Below, piece after piece: positions 25,168 through 34,659 of a stretch of DNA of 64,000 nucleotides. Numbering within the stretch: the stretch's first letter is position 1; every line of letters starts with the position of its first letter. The notes below the pieces were generated by a model. The model made no database searches and was not told where the DNA came from. It saw only the letters and a list, made by a program, of their open reading frames with translations. The translations under genes were made by a program, and so were the position numbers. Origin of the DNA: Pseudolachnospira sp051055405 (lineage in GTDB: Bacteria > Bacillota > Clostridia > Lachnospirales > Lachnospiraceae); contig NZ_CP167068.1 of assembly GCF_051055405.1 (NCBI RefSeq), positions 3,142,458 to 3,206,457 of the forward strand. The letters run 5' to 3'.

Positions 25168-26121
25168 CTACCGTCCCTTTTTTCTACGGCCTCTCCGCCG
25201 TTCCCGAATCTGCTCTTTTTTCTCCTTTAGTTTCTGAACGGCCTCTTCGTCGGCCTGCTTGATCGTCTTTACGGCAAAAACCCGCCCATCCGATGTTTTC
25301 TTAATTCGAATTTTCCCCTTCACATATCCGTGCCTTGGACATTGCACCAAAGATAAATAGACGTTGGTTCCCGTAGAAAACCACCGAATTCTCTTCCAAA
25401 CCGGAAGGCCGCATCGGCTGCACCGCATCGAACTTACCACCCGATCCGTCATAGCCTCTTCCTTGGTCGCAAAGCTTTTTGATACATACTTTATATAAGT
25501 TCCAAAGTCTCGATAGATTTCCTCTTGGCGGGAAGATGGAATTCGATGATAGTCAATGGATTCATAACGGCCAACCTCGTTCAAATCCATCCGTTTCATC
25601 ACTTCCGCCGTATAATACGTATCGTCAAAGGCCCGATGGAAAGGAATCGTTTTTTCGATTCCCAGATATTCTACCGCCTGTTCCAACGCCAACCGGCTCT
25701 TTCCATCGTCGTACAAAAGGCTAAACATCTTTTGCAGGTCATAAAAAAATAACGGATTAGGCAACGTATTCCGTATCCGATAATAATCCATATTCCGCTG
25801 TAGTTCATTTAAGTCTAGGCTTCCCCAAGTGACAAACCGGAAATCATCTCCACACCAATTTAGAAAATCACGAACCACCGGTGAAAACGTCCTTGCCCGG
25901 TCCAGTTCTTCCTGCTCCAAATGAATGACTTCTTTGGTACGATAATGCAGACGCCGATAGACCAGGGGCCGAATCACCTCCTGAAAGCGCCCGATTTCCT
26001 CTTTTCGCTCATTTAATTTGATCGCGCCAATCTCCACAATCTCAAAAGGAAGCCTGGGGTTCTCCTTTTCCTTTCCCTGAGGACACTGGTTCCATTCCAG
26101 ATCAAAGATCACATAGTTCAT
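25168..26121 (-). CDS. DEDDh 3'-5' exonuclease
   Basis: Exonuclease of 317 aa related to KapD/DnaQ-type nucleases. Motif ExoI is FDLEWN (residues 6-11, Asp and Glu), ExoII contains the Asp in TWGSLDLNEL, and ExoIII is HRAFDDTYYTAE. A CxxC...C zinc-like segment (MRCSRCGLPVW) and a very basic tail (EKKEQIRERRRGRRKKGR) follow, suggesting nucleic-acid binding. Substrate, RNA or DNA, unknown. Confidence 0.88.
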   Translation of the reverse strand: MNYVIFDLEWNQCPQGKEKENPRLPFEIVEIGAIKLNERKEEIGRFQEVIRPLVYRRLHYRTKEVIHLEQEELDRARTFSPVVRDFLNWCGDDFRFVTWGSLDLNELQRNMDYYRIRNTLPNPLFFYDLQKMFSLLYDDGKSRLALEQAVEYLGIEKTIPFHRAFDDTYYTAEVMKRMDLNEVGRYESIDYHRIPSSRQEEIYRDFGTYIKYVSKSFATKEEAMTDRVVSSMRCSRCGLPVWKRIRWFSTGTNVYLSLVQCPRHGYVKGKIRIKKTSDGRVFAVKTIKQADEEAVQKLKEKKEQIRERRRGRRKKGR

Positions 26122-26273
26122 AATCGTTCCCTAAATTTATTTATAAGTAGGCAATGGGACATACTTGCCTGTCTATTTGATTTCACGTCAGCCCCTTGTA
26201 AAAACGCTTGCTTTTCTTTTCACCCAACCGAACTAAGGGCTCCTCCCACCTCCGGCGGGCCTCTCCCCCTTGG

Positions 26274-26751
26274 TTCCTATCTTATCCGCAGTGCACACTT
26301 GAAAATCCTTCGGCTTTTCGAGTTCACGGGCTTCGCCCTATCGCTTCGTAAGATGCCAAACTCGTCTGTAAACAGCCGATTTGGCATCTTACTTCCTATC
26401 TTATCCGCAGTGCACACTAGAAAAGCCTTCGGCTTTTCTAGTCCACGGGCTTCGCCCTATCGCTTCGTAAGATGCCAAATTCGTCTGTAAACAGCCGATT
26501 TGGCACCTTACTTCCTATCTTATCCGCAGTGCACACTTGAAAAGCCTTCGGCTTTTCTAGTTCACGGGCATTCGCCCTATCGCTCCGTAAGATGCCAAAT
26601 TCGTCTGTAAACAGTCGATTTGACATTTTACTTCCTATCTTATCCGCAGTGCACACTCGAAAAGCCTTCGGCTTTTCAAGTTCACGGGCTTCGCCCTATC
26701 GCTCCGTAAGGTGTCAAAATGACTGCAAGCAGTCATTTTGACACCTTACTT
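26274..26751. repeat. Four tandem units of about 119 bp with covarying hairpins
   Basis: Units begin TTCCTATCTTATCCGCAG at 26274, 26393, 26512 and 26632. Each holds a small hairpin GAAAAGCC-TTC-GGCTTTTC, a GGGCTTCGCCC hairpin, and a long stem starting TAAGATGCCAAA and ending in its complement. In unit 4 both arms have changed together (TAAGGTGTCAAAATGACTGC and its exact complement), making a 20-bp perfect stem. The array lies between divergent genes. Because 119 is not a multiple of 3, it is not a coding repeat. Flanks 26122-26273 and 26752-26985 hold no gene. Confidence 0.9.
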
Positions 26752-26985
26752 CGCGGCACTGCTCATTGCCAACGCGTATATTATACCATGTCTCTTATAA
26801 AAAGGGAACGTTCTCTCGCTTTATTTTTCAACTGCCTAAAATAAATTTTTATATCCTTCTCTCCAGTTTCACAAATTCTTCTTTATTTCGCTGGAGATTT
26901 CATGTATACTAGAGGAGGTATCTCAGGCGTGATAACGCGCCTCTTGAATTCCGTTTTAAATTTGCACTGCAGATGAGGGAGAGCT

Positions 26986-28788
26986 ATGGACATCCTATCT
27001 TTTTTGCCCCTTTTTGCCGGTATCGGCCTTTTCCTATATGGAATGGGTCTGCTGGCCAAGGCAATTGAACGTTTGGCAGGCGCCAAACTGGAAAAAACTT
27101 TGGAAACGTTAACTAGTAATCGTTGGAAAGGCCTAGCCCTTGGTACAGGTGTCACCGCCATTATTCAAAGTTCGGCCGCCACGACCATCACGGTGGTGGG
27201 CTTTGTCAATGCCGGCATGATGAAACTGTCCCAGGCGCTTCCCGTTATATTCGGGGCTAATATTGGTTCTACCGCCACAGCTCAGATTCTTCGCCTCGGC
27301 GACCTAGAATCCGGTGGGATCTTTCTCTCTCTTTTAAAGCCCTCCGCCTTTGCACCCATCATCATTGCCGTGGGCGCCGGGATTATGCTGATGGCAAAAC
27401 GAAAAAAGACGAAAAATATCGCCAACCTTCTGCTTGGCTTCGGTATTTTATTTTGGGGAATGACCACTATGGAAAATACCCTTTCCCCTTTGCGCAATGA
27501 TCCCGACTTTCAACAGCTCTTTTTAGCCTTTGAAAATCCAATTCTCGGTATCCTCGTGGGCGCTCTGGTTACTGCGATTATTCAGAGTTCTTCTGCTTCC
27601 GTCGGTATCCTCCAAGCTCTGTCCTCCACAGGAACCGTTTCTTTTGCTATGGCGTTCCCATTGATCCTTGGTCAAAATATCGGAAAATGTCTCGCCGTTG
27701 TTTTGGCAAGTTTCGGCACAAACCGGAATTCCAAACGAGCGGTCTTCGTTCATCTGATCTTTAATGTCTTTGGCGTCGTTCTATTTGCCCTCGGAATGTA
27801 CGGGTTAAACGCGGTATTTCGTTTTTCATTTTTCAGCCAAATTGTAAATCGCGGAGATATTGCTACCATCCATACCTGCTTCAACCTGGTCACCGCTTTG
27901 GTTTTAATGCCCTTTGTCAATTCATTGGCCAGATTCTCTGAACGGATTATTAAAGACGATGAATCCCTTCGCACCAGCCATGCCCTTGATTACCTGGATG
28001 ATCTCTTTTTGAAAAATCCTGGCGTCGCCTTAGAACAATGTAAAAAAGTACTTTACAGCATGGGCGACTCCATACAGGAAAACCTTTCCATATCTGAAGG
28101 CCTTTTGTTAGAAAAATATGATCTTCGGCAGCTGGCACAACTGGAGGAAAACGAACGATTTCTGGATAAATGCGAAGCCTCCCTCGGCGAGTATTTAGTC
28201 AAAGTCACCCGCCACAGCCTTTCTGACCAAGAATCTCATGAGGCCACGGAAATTCTTCAGTGCGTCAGTGATTTTGAACGAATTGGGGATTACTGCGTCA
28301 ATATTGCGGAGACTGCCGAATATATGTCGGAAACCAATATTTCCTTTACCGAACAGGGCGTAAGGGAAGCCCGCCTTCTCTTCGACGCGGTGCACCATAT
28401 TGTCAATGAAACCCTAGAATCATTCCAAACCGAAGAAAAAGAACACCTACTTTCTGTCGAACCCTTGGAAGAAGCCATTGACGCAATGATAGCAGAACTA
28501 AGAAATCACCATATTGAACGGCTCCAAAGTGGAACCTGTTCGGTAGATACTGGAATATCCTTTATAGAACTTTTAAATAATATGGAACGAATTTCCGACC
28601 ACTGCTCCAATATCGCCGTTTATATCGTCCAGAAGCAAAAGATCGATGAAGATTTTGACCGGCATAGCTATCTAAAGGCCGTTCACCGCGGAGAAATGGC
28701 TGGTTATCAGGATCGTTTCAACCAATATTGCGACCAATATCTGGTACCGCTTCTGGATTCCAAACACCAAAAGGAAATGAAGTCATAA
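26986..28788 (+). CDS. Na+/phosphate cotransporter (NptA family) with PhoU domain
   Basis: Membrane protein of 600 aa. Residues 1-320 hold about eight membrane segments with the two family QSSxA/S motifs (IIQSSAATTITVVGF and IIQSSSASVGILQ) that form the inverted-repeat transport core; residues about 345-590 are a cytoplasmic PhoU-like helical domain (FERIGDYCVNIAE, MERISDHCSNIA). It imports phosphate with sodium; the PhoU part likely regulates activity. GGGAGAG precedes the ATG. Alone in its transcription unit. Confidence 0.93.
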   Translation: MDILSFLPLFAGIGLFLYGMGLLAKAIERLAGAKLEKTLETLTSNRWKGLALGTGVTAIIQSSAATTITVVGFVNAGMMKLSQALPVIFGANIGSTATAQILRLGDLESGGIFLSLLKPSAFAPIIIAVGAGIMLMAKRKKTKNIANLLLGFGILFWGMTTMENTLSPLRNDPDFQQLFLAFENPILGILVGALVTAIIQSSSASVGILQALSSTGTVSFAMAFPLILGQNIGKCLAVVLASFGTNRNSKRAVFVHLIFNVFGVVLFALGMYGLNAVFRFSFFSQIVNRGDIATIHTCFNLVTALVLMPFVNSLARFSERIIKDDESLRTSHALDYLDDLFLKNPGVALEQCKKVLYSMGDSIQENLSISEGLLLEKYDLRQLAQLEENERFLDKCEASLGEYLVKVTRHSLSDQESHEATEILQCVSDFERIGDYCVNIAETAEYMSETNISFTEQGVREARLLFDAVHHIVNETLESFQTEEKEHLLSVEPLEEAIDAMIAELRNHHIERLQSGTCSVDTGISFIELLNNMERISDHCSNIAVYIVQKQKIDEDFDRHSYLKAVHRGEMAGYQDRFNQYCDQYLVPLLDSKHQKEMKS

Positions 28789-28829
28789 ATACTTTTGATC
28801 GTCAAATCTTTGCAAAACCAAAAAAAAGG

Positions 28830-28857
28830 TTTACATATGAGAAATCCATGCTATAGT
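28830..28857 (+). promoter_or_regulatory. Promoter of the transketolase genes
   Basis: TTTACA (28830-28835), 16-nt spacer, TATAGT (28852-28857), about 40 bp before the first transketolase gene. Confidence 0.55.
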
Positions 28858-28897
28858 ATTATCGGAACGATAGATAGAAGAATCTGGAGGTCAAATC

Positions 28898-29752
28898 ATG
28901 GAAAAAAAGGAACTGCAGGCATGTAAGATCCATTCTGCCAAGGTGCGTCTGGATGTCCTAAAGATGCTGAAATGGAGGCGGTATGGCCATCTGGGCGGCG
29001 CAATGTCTGTTATTGAGCTGCTATCCGTCTTGTACAACCGGCACCTGCGTCACGATGCCAAGAATCCAGGCTGGGAAAACCGGGATTATCTCGTGCTGTC
29101 GAAAGGACATGCCGGCCCCGCCCTCTATGCTACTTTGGCAGAGCAGGGATATTTCGATAAAGACTTTCTGTTTACCTTAAACGAAGGCGGCACCACGCTT
29201 CCTTCCCATCCGGACAAAACAAAAACGCCCGGCGTAGACGCTACGACCGGTTCCCTGGGACAAGGTACTTCCGTAGCTGCCGGTCTCGGTTACACGCTCC
29301 GCCTGGAGCACTCCGATCAGAAAGTTTATCTGATCGTCGGAGATGGAGAGTTGAATGAAGGACAGTGTTGGGAAGCATTCCAATTTATCGCCTCCCACAA
29401 ACTGAATGAAGTTATTGTCTTTATTGACGAAAATAAACGTCAGCTGGACGGCTGGACCGAAGATATCATCCGTCAGTTTGACATTGCGGAAAAAATGCGC
29501 GCCTTTGGTTTTTATACGGTACGCTGCGACGGCTCAGATGAAGAAGCCATCGACAAGGCAATCGAAGAAGTAAAAGGCGTCAAAGATCAGGCGGTCTGCG
29601 TCGTCATGAACACCATCAAGGGGCAGGGTTCCCCTTACTGGGAAGCTCTGGTGGACAACCACGCACCGAAATTCAACGCCGAAGCGGATGCTGCGACCGA
29701 TGAAGATATCGCCCGCATTGAAGCCTGGCTGAAAGAAAACGGAGGTCTGTAA
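28898..29752 (+). CDS. Transketolase, N-terminal subunit
   Basis: Thiamine-diphosphate-binding half (284 aa) of a split transketolase. The TPP motif GDGELNEGQCWEA near residue 148 and the His in SKGHAGPALY and PSHPDKT are visible. With the next gene it transfers two-carbon units in the pentose phosphate pathway. The split form is common in Clostridia and archaea. GGAGG before the ATG; the C-terminal gene starts 2 nt after its stop. Confidence 0.95.
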   Translation: MEKKELQACKIHSAKVRLDVLKMLKWRRYGHLGGAMSVIELLSVLYNRHLRHDAKNPGWENRDYLVLSKGHAGPALYATLAEQGYFDKDFLFTLNEGGTTLPSHPDKTKTPGVDATTGSLGQGTSVAAGLGYTLRLEHSDQKVYLIVGDGELNEGQCWEAFQFIASHKLNEVIVFIDENKRQLDGWTEDIIRQFDIAEKMRAFGFYTVRCDGSDEEAIDKAIEEVKGVKDQAVCVVMNTIKGQGSPYWEALVDNHAPKFNAEADAATDEDIARIEAWLKENGGL

Positions 29753-29754
29753 GC

Positions 29755-30705
29755 ATGTGGAAATTAGCGATGGATGGAAAAGATCAGGAGCTTCGGACAG
29801 TATTTGCCGACACGCTGAATGCTCTGATCGATGAAAATAAAAAGATTTTTGTTATGGATGCCGACCTGGCAGGCGCGTCTAAGTTTGGAAAAGTACAGAA
29901 GGCTCATCCGGAAAACTTTCTGAATATGGGCATCTCAGAGGCAAATATGATGTGTGCCGCCGCCGGCATGTCCATGCGCGGCTACGTTCCTTTTGTACAC
30001 ACATTCGCCCCCTTTGTTGCACGCCGTTCTCTGGATCAAATTTTCCTGTCTGGCGCCTATGCAAAGAATACCATCAATATCTATGGTTCCGACCCCGGCG
30101 TCTGCGTGGCCGCCAACGGCGGTACTCACACCTCTTTTGAGGACGTCGCCATCATGCGGACCATTCCTGAGGCCATGGTCTTTGACCCAGCCGACGGCGC
30201 ACAGCTGGCTTGGTTGATTCGAGAGCTGGTGCCTTACACAGGCGTACATTATATCCGCGCCAACCGGAAAAATACCGTAAACATCTACGAAGAAGGCTCC
30301 ACCTTTACCATTGGAAAAGGAAATATCATTCGGGAGGGTTCCGACGTTCTCTTGATTGCGATGGGCGAAGTACTTCACGACGCCATCGGCGCGGCCGAAG
30401 AGCTGGCTGCGGAAGGAATCTCTGTGGAAGTTGTGGATATGTTCACGGTGAAACCGTTAGACTCCGAGCTGATCTTAAAGGAAGCCGCTGGGAAGAAGCT
30501 GGTCGTCACCTTTGAAAATCACAGCATTATCGGCGGTCTTGGCGGAGCTGTGGCGGAAGTCATGGCAGAAGGCGGCTGCGGCGTTCGGTTGAAACGGCTC
30601 GGCGTCAACGATCAATTCGGACAGGTTGGTACGCTCAGCTATCTGAAGGGCGCATTCGGCCTGACCCAAGAAAACTGTGTAAAAACGATCAAAGAAAATC
30701 TATAA
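29755..30705 (+). CDS. Transketolase, C-terminal subunit
   Basis: Pyrimidine-binding and C-terminal half (316 aa) of the split transketolase. It contains the pyrimidine-domain stretch FLNMGISEANMMCAAAGMS (catalytic Glu) and the C-terminal regulatory-type domain (FENHSIIGGLGGAVAE). It pairs with the preceding subunit to make one active site. A DXS-like function is less likely because a matching long N-terminal half is absent. Confidence 0.95.
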   Translation: MWKLAMDGKDQELRTVFADTLNALIDENKKIFVMDADLAGASKFGKVQKAHPENFLNMGISEANMMCAAAGMSMRGYVPFVHTFAPFVARRSLDQIFLSGAYAKNTINIYGSDPGVCVAANGGTHTSFEDVAIMRTIPEAMVFDPADGAQLAWLIRELVPYTGVHYIRANRKNTVNIYEEGSTFTIGKGNIIREGSDVLLIAMGEVLHDAIGAAEELAAEGISVEVVDMFTVKPLDSELILKEAAGKKLVVTFENHSIIGGLGGAVAEVMAEGGCGVRLKRLGVNDQFGQVGTLSYLKGAFGLTQENCVKTIKENL

Positions 30706-30749
30706 AGACATTTCAGACGAATAAGTAACAACGAATTTTCCTAATAGAA

Positions 30750-30794
30750 CAAAATAAGAGGGTCCCTCATCCATGAGGAGCCCTCTTATTTTGT
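30750..30794. terminator. Bidirectional terminator between transketolase and ABC genes
   Basis: Stem AAAATAAGAGGG/CCCTCTTATTTT with an inner CTCAT/ATGAG pairing, A-run on one side and T-run on the other; lies between convergent genes. Confidence 0.85.
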
Positions 30795-30877
30795 GGGTCA
30801 GATGTATTTTTCCGAAAACAACGGACTTCCCTGCACATTCTTCACGGAGCGTTTCTTTTTCCAGCATCCAAAACACT

Positions 30878-31600
30878 TTATGCCTTTACTTGAGCTTTTA
30901 GCTGCAGGCGCCCGCCGATGGCAAAACAGACGGCGGCGATGATCAAAAGCGCTCCGATGGTCCGCCCATAGGAAACGCTTAACCACAGGAGAACATTCAA
31001 CACCCATTGAAGCATTCCCATTCCACTTCCCAATTCGATGCAAGCGGGAAGCAAGACAAACAGAGTCACCGGTAAACCAACGGAAAGGCAAATCGTGACT
31101 CGTTTTCCACCTCGGTAGGACATAGCAGCTAAAAGGTAACCAAAGCTGTAAAGCATCAGATAGGCCGCCATCAGCAACAAAAAGTTAACGGGAATATGTC
31201 CTAAAATCCCATCCTCCCACAAATAGCTGTTTACGAGAAGCGGATGATACCCCTCAAAATGCAAAGCATTACTGATCAGCGTCATCCCGCAGGCAAGAAT
31301 CGTATCTGCGGCCGCCATCCCAACGCAAAGCAGGGAATAAGACAGGCATTGAGATGTCAAAATCGTCTTGCGGCCAACTCCACTTTGAATGAGAAAGAGA
31401 AAATCTTCTTTAAAAGAGCAGCATCCAACCACAAAGATGCAGATCATACTAGCAACTTCCACACCGCCATAGCCAATTGAGCCGAAAATTGCATTGGCAA
31501 TTACCATGACGCAAAATAGCAATACAAGAATCAAATAAAAGGTTCCCATCGGCCGCTTCATCGCGGCCAGCTGATAATAAATAGCTCCTTTTTGTTTCAT
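30878..31600 (-). CDS. ABC transporter permease
   Basis: Membrane protein of 240 aa with six hydrophobic segments, partner of the ATPase encoded just upstream. The start ATG at 31600 overlaps the ATPase stop as ATGA, which excludes the longer frame. The three-gene GntR-ATPase-permease unit resembles YtrA-regulated exporters that respond to cell-wall-active compounds; the cargo is unknown. Confidence 0.82.
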   Translation of the reverse strand: MKQKGAIYYQLAAMKRPMGTFYLILVLLFCVMVIANAIFGSIGYGGVEVASMICIFVVGCCSFKEDFLFLIQSGVGRKTILTSQCLSYSLLCVGMAAADTILACGMTLISNALHFEGYHPLLVNSYLWEDGILGHIPVNFLLLMAAYLMLYSFGYLLAAMSYRGGKRVTICLSVGLPVTLFVLLPACIELGSGMGMLQWVLNVLLWLSVSYGRTIGALLIIAAVCFAIGGRLQLKAQVKA

Positions 31601-32460
31601 TCTTCCCCCTCCTCTCCGGTCAGGCGGATAAATAATTTCTGTAAATCCATATTTGATAGTTCCAAACCCTCCGGCAAAACTTCCGGACGCTTCTCCCCCC
31701 AAAAGTAAGCTGCTTTCAATCCCCCGAAGCTTTCCTCAGCGATTACCGGACGGCCTTTCTGATAGCTGTCCACATCCGCCGCTTTTCCGGAAACCGCATA
31801 GCCTTGCTCCAGCAATGCTTCGCGGGAGCCCTGATAAATGATCTCCCCCTTGCGAAGTAAGATAACATCCTCCACCACATTGGCCACTTCGTCGATCAGA
31901 TGAGTAGAAATCACCGCGGTAAAAGGCCGCTCCGCGTATTTTTCCAAAAAGACCCGATAAAACAGTTCCCGATGATTCGCATCCAATCCCAGGACTGGCT
32001 CATCAAAAAATACCACCGGCGTATTGACGGAAAGCGCCATAATCACCTTAAAAATCGAGCGGTAACCGGTGGAAAGCTTCGTAATCCCAGTCTTCATCGG
32101 AAGCTTAAATTTCTCCGCCAACCGCATCGCATACGCGGAATCAAATTCCGGATACAATTTCGTGCCATAACGGATTGCCGCCCGGACATCCATCCCATCC
32201 GGATAGAGATTCTGCTCGCTCATGAGATAAATATCTCCCATCCGATCTTCTTCCTTTAACACAGGAACGCCGTCCACAGCGGCCTCTCCCTGATCTGGGA
32301 AAATCCATCCAGCCAAAATTTTTAAAAGGGTACTCTTTCCTGCTCCATTCCGTCCAAGAAGGCCGTATATTTTATTTTCCTCCAATGTAAGGCTAACCTG
32401 CTTCAATGCGTGAACCGCTCCATAACTCTTTTCAACTCCCCTTGCCTCAATGCGACTCAT
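31597..32460 (-). CDS. ABC transporter ATP-binding protein
   Basis: ATPase of 287 aa. Walker A is GRNGAGKST (about residue 37), the signature is a variant (KLSTGYRSIF, LSTGY in place of LSGGQ), and Walker B is PVVFFDEPVLGLD. The ATG at 32460, 7 nt after AAGGGGG, is preferred over TTG at 32466. The gene overlaps the end of the GntR gene and the start of the permease, so all three are co-translated. Confidence 0.92.
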   Translation of the reverse strand: MSRIEARGVEKSYGAVHALKQVSLTLEENKIYGLLGRNGAGKSTLLKILAGWIFPDQGEAAVDGVPVLKEEDRMGDIYLMSEQNLYPDGMDVRAAIRYGTKLYPEFDSAYAMRLAEKFKLPMKTGITKLSTGYRSIFKVIMALSVNTPVVFFDEPVLGLDANHRELFYRVFLEKYAERPFTAVISTHLIDEVANVVEDVILLRKGEIIYQGSREALLEQGYAVSGKAADVDSYQKGRPVIAEESFGGLKAAYFWGEKRPEVLPEGLELSNMDLQKLFIRLTGEEGEE

Positions 32461-32821
32461 GTTCAAACCCCCTTTCGATCATTTGCTTAATATCCGTCTC
32501 TGTCAATTGGAGCCGTCTTGCTTCTTCCACCAAAGTTCCGATATATTTGTCGTAAAACTGCTCTTTTCTTTTTCCGCGAAGCTGCTCCACCGCGCCATCC
32601 CTGACAAACATTCCAATCCCCCTTTGTTTATACACCACGCCCGCATCCACCAGCAAATTGATGCCTTTTAGCGCTGTAGCCGGATTAATCCTGTATTGAA
32701 CGGAAAATTCCGTGATAGATGGAATTTGGCTCCCTTCCGGAAACGCCCCGGATAAAATGCTATCTTCTATTCCCTCTGCAATTTGGAGAAAAATCGGCTT
32801 TTCATCATCCAAACGTATCAT
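32447..32821 (-). CDS. GntR family regulator, YtrA subfamily
   Basis: Regulator of 124 aa, the short YtrA form: a GntR winged helix (residues 8-75, FLQIAEGIEDSILSGAFPEG) followed by a short dimerisation helix. It is the first gene of the ABC operon and very likely represses it through the perfect palindrome 30 bp upstream. Ligand or signal unknown, perhaps envelope stress as in Bacillus YtrA. Confidence 0.9.
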   Translation of the reverse strand: MIRLDDEKPIFLQIAEGIEDSILSGAFPEGSQIPSITEFSVQYRINPATALKGINLLVDAGVVYKQRGIGMFVRDGAVEQLRGKRKEQFYDKYIGTLVEEARRLQLTETDIKQMIERGFEHESH

Positions 32822-32850
32822 TCGGCCCTTCCTTTTCTTCTTGTTTTTTA

Positions 32851-32872
32851 GTTAATTACTCAAGTAATTAAC
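32851..32872. promoter_or_regulatory. Operator palindrome for the GntR/YtrA regulator
   Basis: Perfect 22-bp palindrome, arms GTTAATTACT and AGTAATTAAC around CA, directly upstream of the regulator gene. Confidence 0.75.
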
Positions 32873-33020
32873 CATATAACACAGTATAACTACATTTCCT
32901 CCCCTTGTCAAGAATTTTTTGAAAATTAGAAGGAGAAACGTTGCGAGTTTTGTCGGAACATGATATACTACCATCGATTGACAAAAGTATACACAATTCT
33001 TATGAGAAAAGGAGAAAATT

Positions 33021-34547
33021 ATGGAAGGTTATGAAATGCTACAGGTCGGCTGGCTTTCCATCCTGCCACCGCTCTTAGCCATCATCCTTGCGCTGCTGAC
33101 GAAAGAAGTATATTCTTCCCTTCTCGTCGGCGTTGCCTCCGGCCTTATTATCTATAGCTGTTCGGCTGGAACTGGCATACTGGAAGGGATTTTTATGGTC
33201 CCGAAGATGATGGCGGAACAAATCGGAGAAAATGGCTTTATGATCTTGTTCCTGTCCTTGTTAGGCGCGGTGGTGGCTGTAGTCACCATGGCAGGCGGGT
33301 CCCGGGCTTACGGGAACTGGGCCAGTAAAAAAATCAAATCCCCTGCCGGAGCCAAAACCTGTACGGCTGCTCTTGGTCTTTTGATTTTTATCGACGACTA
33401 CTTTAACTGTCTGACCGTCGGCACAGTGATGCAGCCGGTTACAGACAAATTCAAAATTGCCCGTGAAAAACTAGCTTACCTGATCGACGCTACGGCCGCG
33501 CCGATCTGTATCATTTCCCCGATTTCCAGCTGGGCCGTAGCTGTCGCTGGACAACTGGGGACGGAGACGGATGGATTCGCCGCTTTTGTACAGGCGATCC
33601 CCTACAACTTTTATGCCCTGCTAACCATTATCATGGTTCTCTTCCTATGTCTGACCAAATTTGATTTCGGTCCGATGAAAAAGGCGGAACTGGAAGCAAA
33701 GACAAAAGATTACGAGGATACCGGCGTTTCCGATGAAATTCAAGGCATCCACGTCTCTCCCAACGGCCGGGTGATGGATCTGGTCATCCCGATTGTTGTC
33801 TTGGTCATCTGCTCCATTTTAGGAATGGCTTATGCCGGAGGATATTTTACCGGAGAAATGGGATTTATCGAAGCCATCGGCGAGCAGCCCACTTTCGGCT
33901 TGTCTCTTGGCGCTTTTGCCGCTCTGGTAGTCGCCGCCGTTATGTATTTGCCCCGCAAGCTCCTTACCTTCCGGGATTTTATGGCCGGTTGCGTCAGCGG
34001 AGTAAAGTCCATGGTTCCTGCTATCATGATTTTAACCTTCGCCTGGTCCCTTAGCAGCACTTGCCGCTATATGCTTGGCACTGGGCCTTTTGTCAGCGGC
34101 GTCGTAGAAAGCTCTGGCGTACCCCTTAGCATTCTGCCCGCTTTCGTATTCCTGATCGCAGCGTTCCTTTCTTTCTCCATGGGAACTGCTTGGGGAACCT
34201 TTGGTATTCTCCTTCCGATCGTTATCTCCATCTGTTCCGGAGATGCCGGCGCGCCTTACATGCTTTCCGCCATGGGCGCGACGCTTGCTGGTTCCGTTTA
34301 TGGCGATCACTGCTCTCCGATCTCCGACACGACGATTCTCTCGTCCACCGGAGCAAAGTGCGATCACCTGAAGCACGTTTCCACGCAGCTGCCCTACACC
34401 ACCTTTGTGGCCGCCATCTGCTTTGTCGGCTATCTGCTGGTTGGCATCATGAAGAGCCCTTGGATTCCACTGCTGTGCTCCACGGCGTTAATGTTCTTAT
34501 GCTTCTTCCTGCTGTCGAAATTCGAAGGGAAAAAGCAGGCGGAATAG
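33021..34547 (+). CDS. nhaC: Na+/H+ antiporter, NhaC family
   Basis: Membrane protein of 508 aa with about 12 hydrophobic segments. Family stretches include IFIDDYFNCLTVGTVMQPV and SMGTAWGTFGI, and the conserved YGDHCSPISDTT. It exchanges Na+ or a substrate/cation pair across the membrane; some members are amino-acid/decarboxylation-product exchangers, so the exact cargo is open. AAAGGAG precedes the ATG at 33021; TTGACA at 32978 may be part of its promoter, although the -10 is weak. Confidence 0.9.
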   Translation: MEGYEMLQVGWLSILPPLLAIILALLTKEVYSSLLVGVASGLIIYSCSAGTGILEGIFMVPKMMAEQIGENGFMILFLSLLGAVVAVVTMAGGSRAYGNWASKKIKSPAGAKTCTAALGLLIFIDDYFNCLTVGTVMQPVTDKFKIAREKLAYLIDATAAPICIISPISSWAVAVAGQLGTETDGFAAFVQAIPYNFYALLTIIMVLFLCLTKFDFGPMKKAELEAKTKDYEDTGVSDEIQGIHVSPNGRVMDLVIPIVVLVICSILGMAYAGGYFTGEMGFIEAIGEQPTFGLSLGAFAALVVAAVMYLPRKLLTFRDFMAGCVSGVKSMVPAIMILTFAWSLSSTCRYMLGTGPFVSGVVESSGVPLSILPAFVFLIAAFLSFSMGTAWGTFGILLPIVISICSGDAGAPYMLSAMGATLAGSVYGDHCSPISDTTILSSTGAKCDHLKHVSTQLPYTTFVAAICFVGYLLVGIMKSPWIPLLCSTALMFLCFFLLSKFEGKKQAE

Positions 34548-34599
34548 CCACAAACTTATTTAAAAAAACGTATTGTTGCGAATTATAAACTTTACAAAT

Positions 34600-34633
34600 A
34601 TACCCCGGCGGAACCTGTTTCTCGCCGGGGTAT
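34600..34633. terminator. Bidirectional terminator between nhaC and citM-like gene
   Basis: Stem TATACCCCGGCG/CGCCGGGGTATA with a short loop followed by AAAAATT; between convergent genes. Confidence 0.85.
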
Positions 34634-34659
34634 AAAAATTCGCATATTTTATTTTCCGT

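Noticed and set aside
26438..26656. Open frame on the minus strand through the tandem repeats
   Set aside because: The 119-bp period shifts the frame in each unit and no ribosome-binding site exists; the frame is a by-product of the repeat.
26274..26751. CRISPR-like array
   Set aside because: Units are contiguous copies of 119 bp with internal hairpins, not short repeats separated by unique spacers, and there are no cas genes.
29755..30705. 1-deoxy-xylulose-5-phosphate synthase
   Set aside because: It lacks the long N-terminal part and is paired with a transketolase N-terminal subunit.
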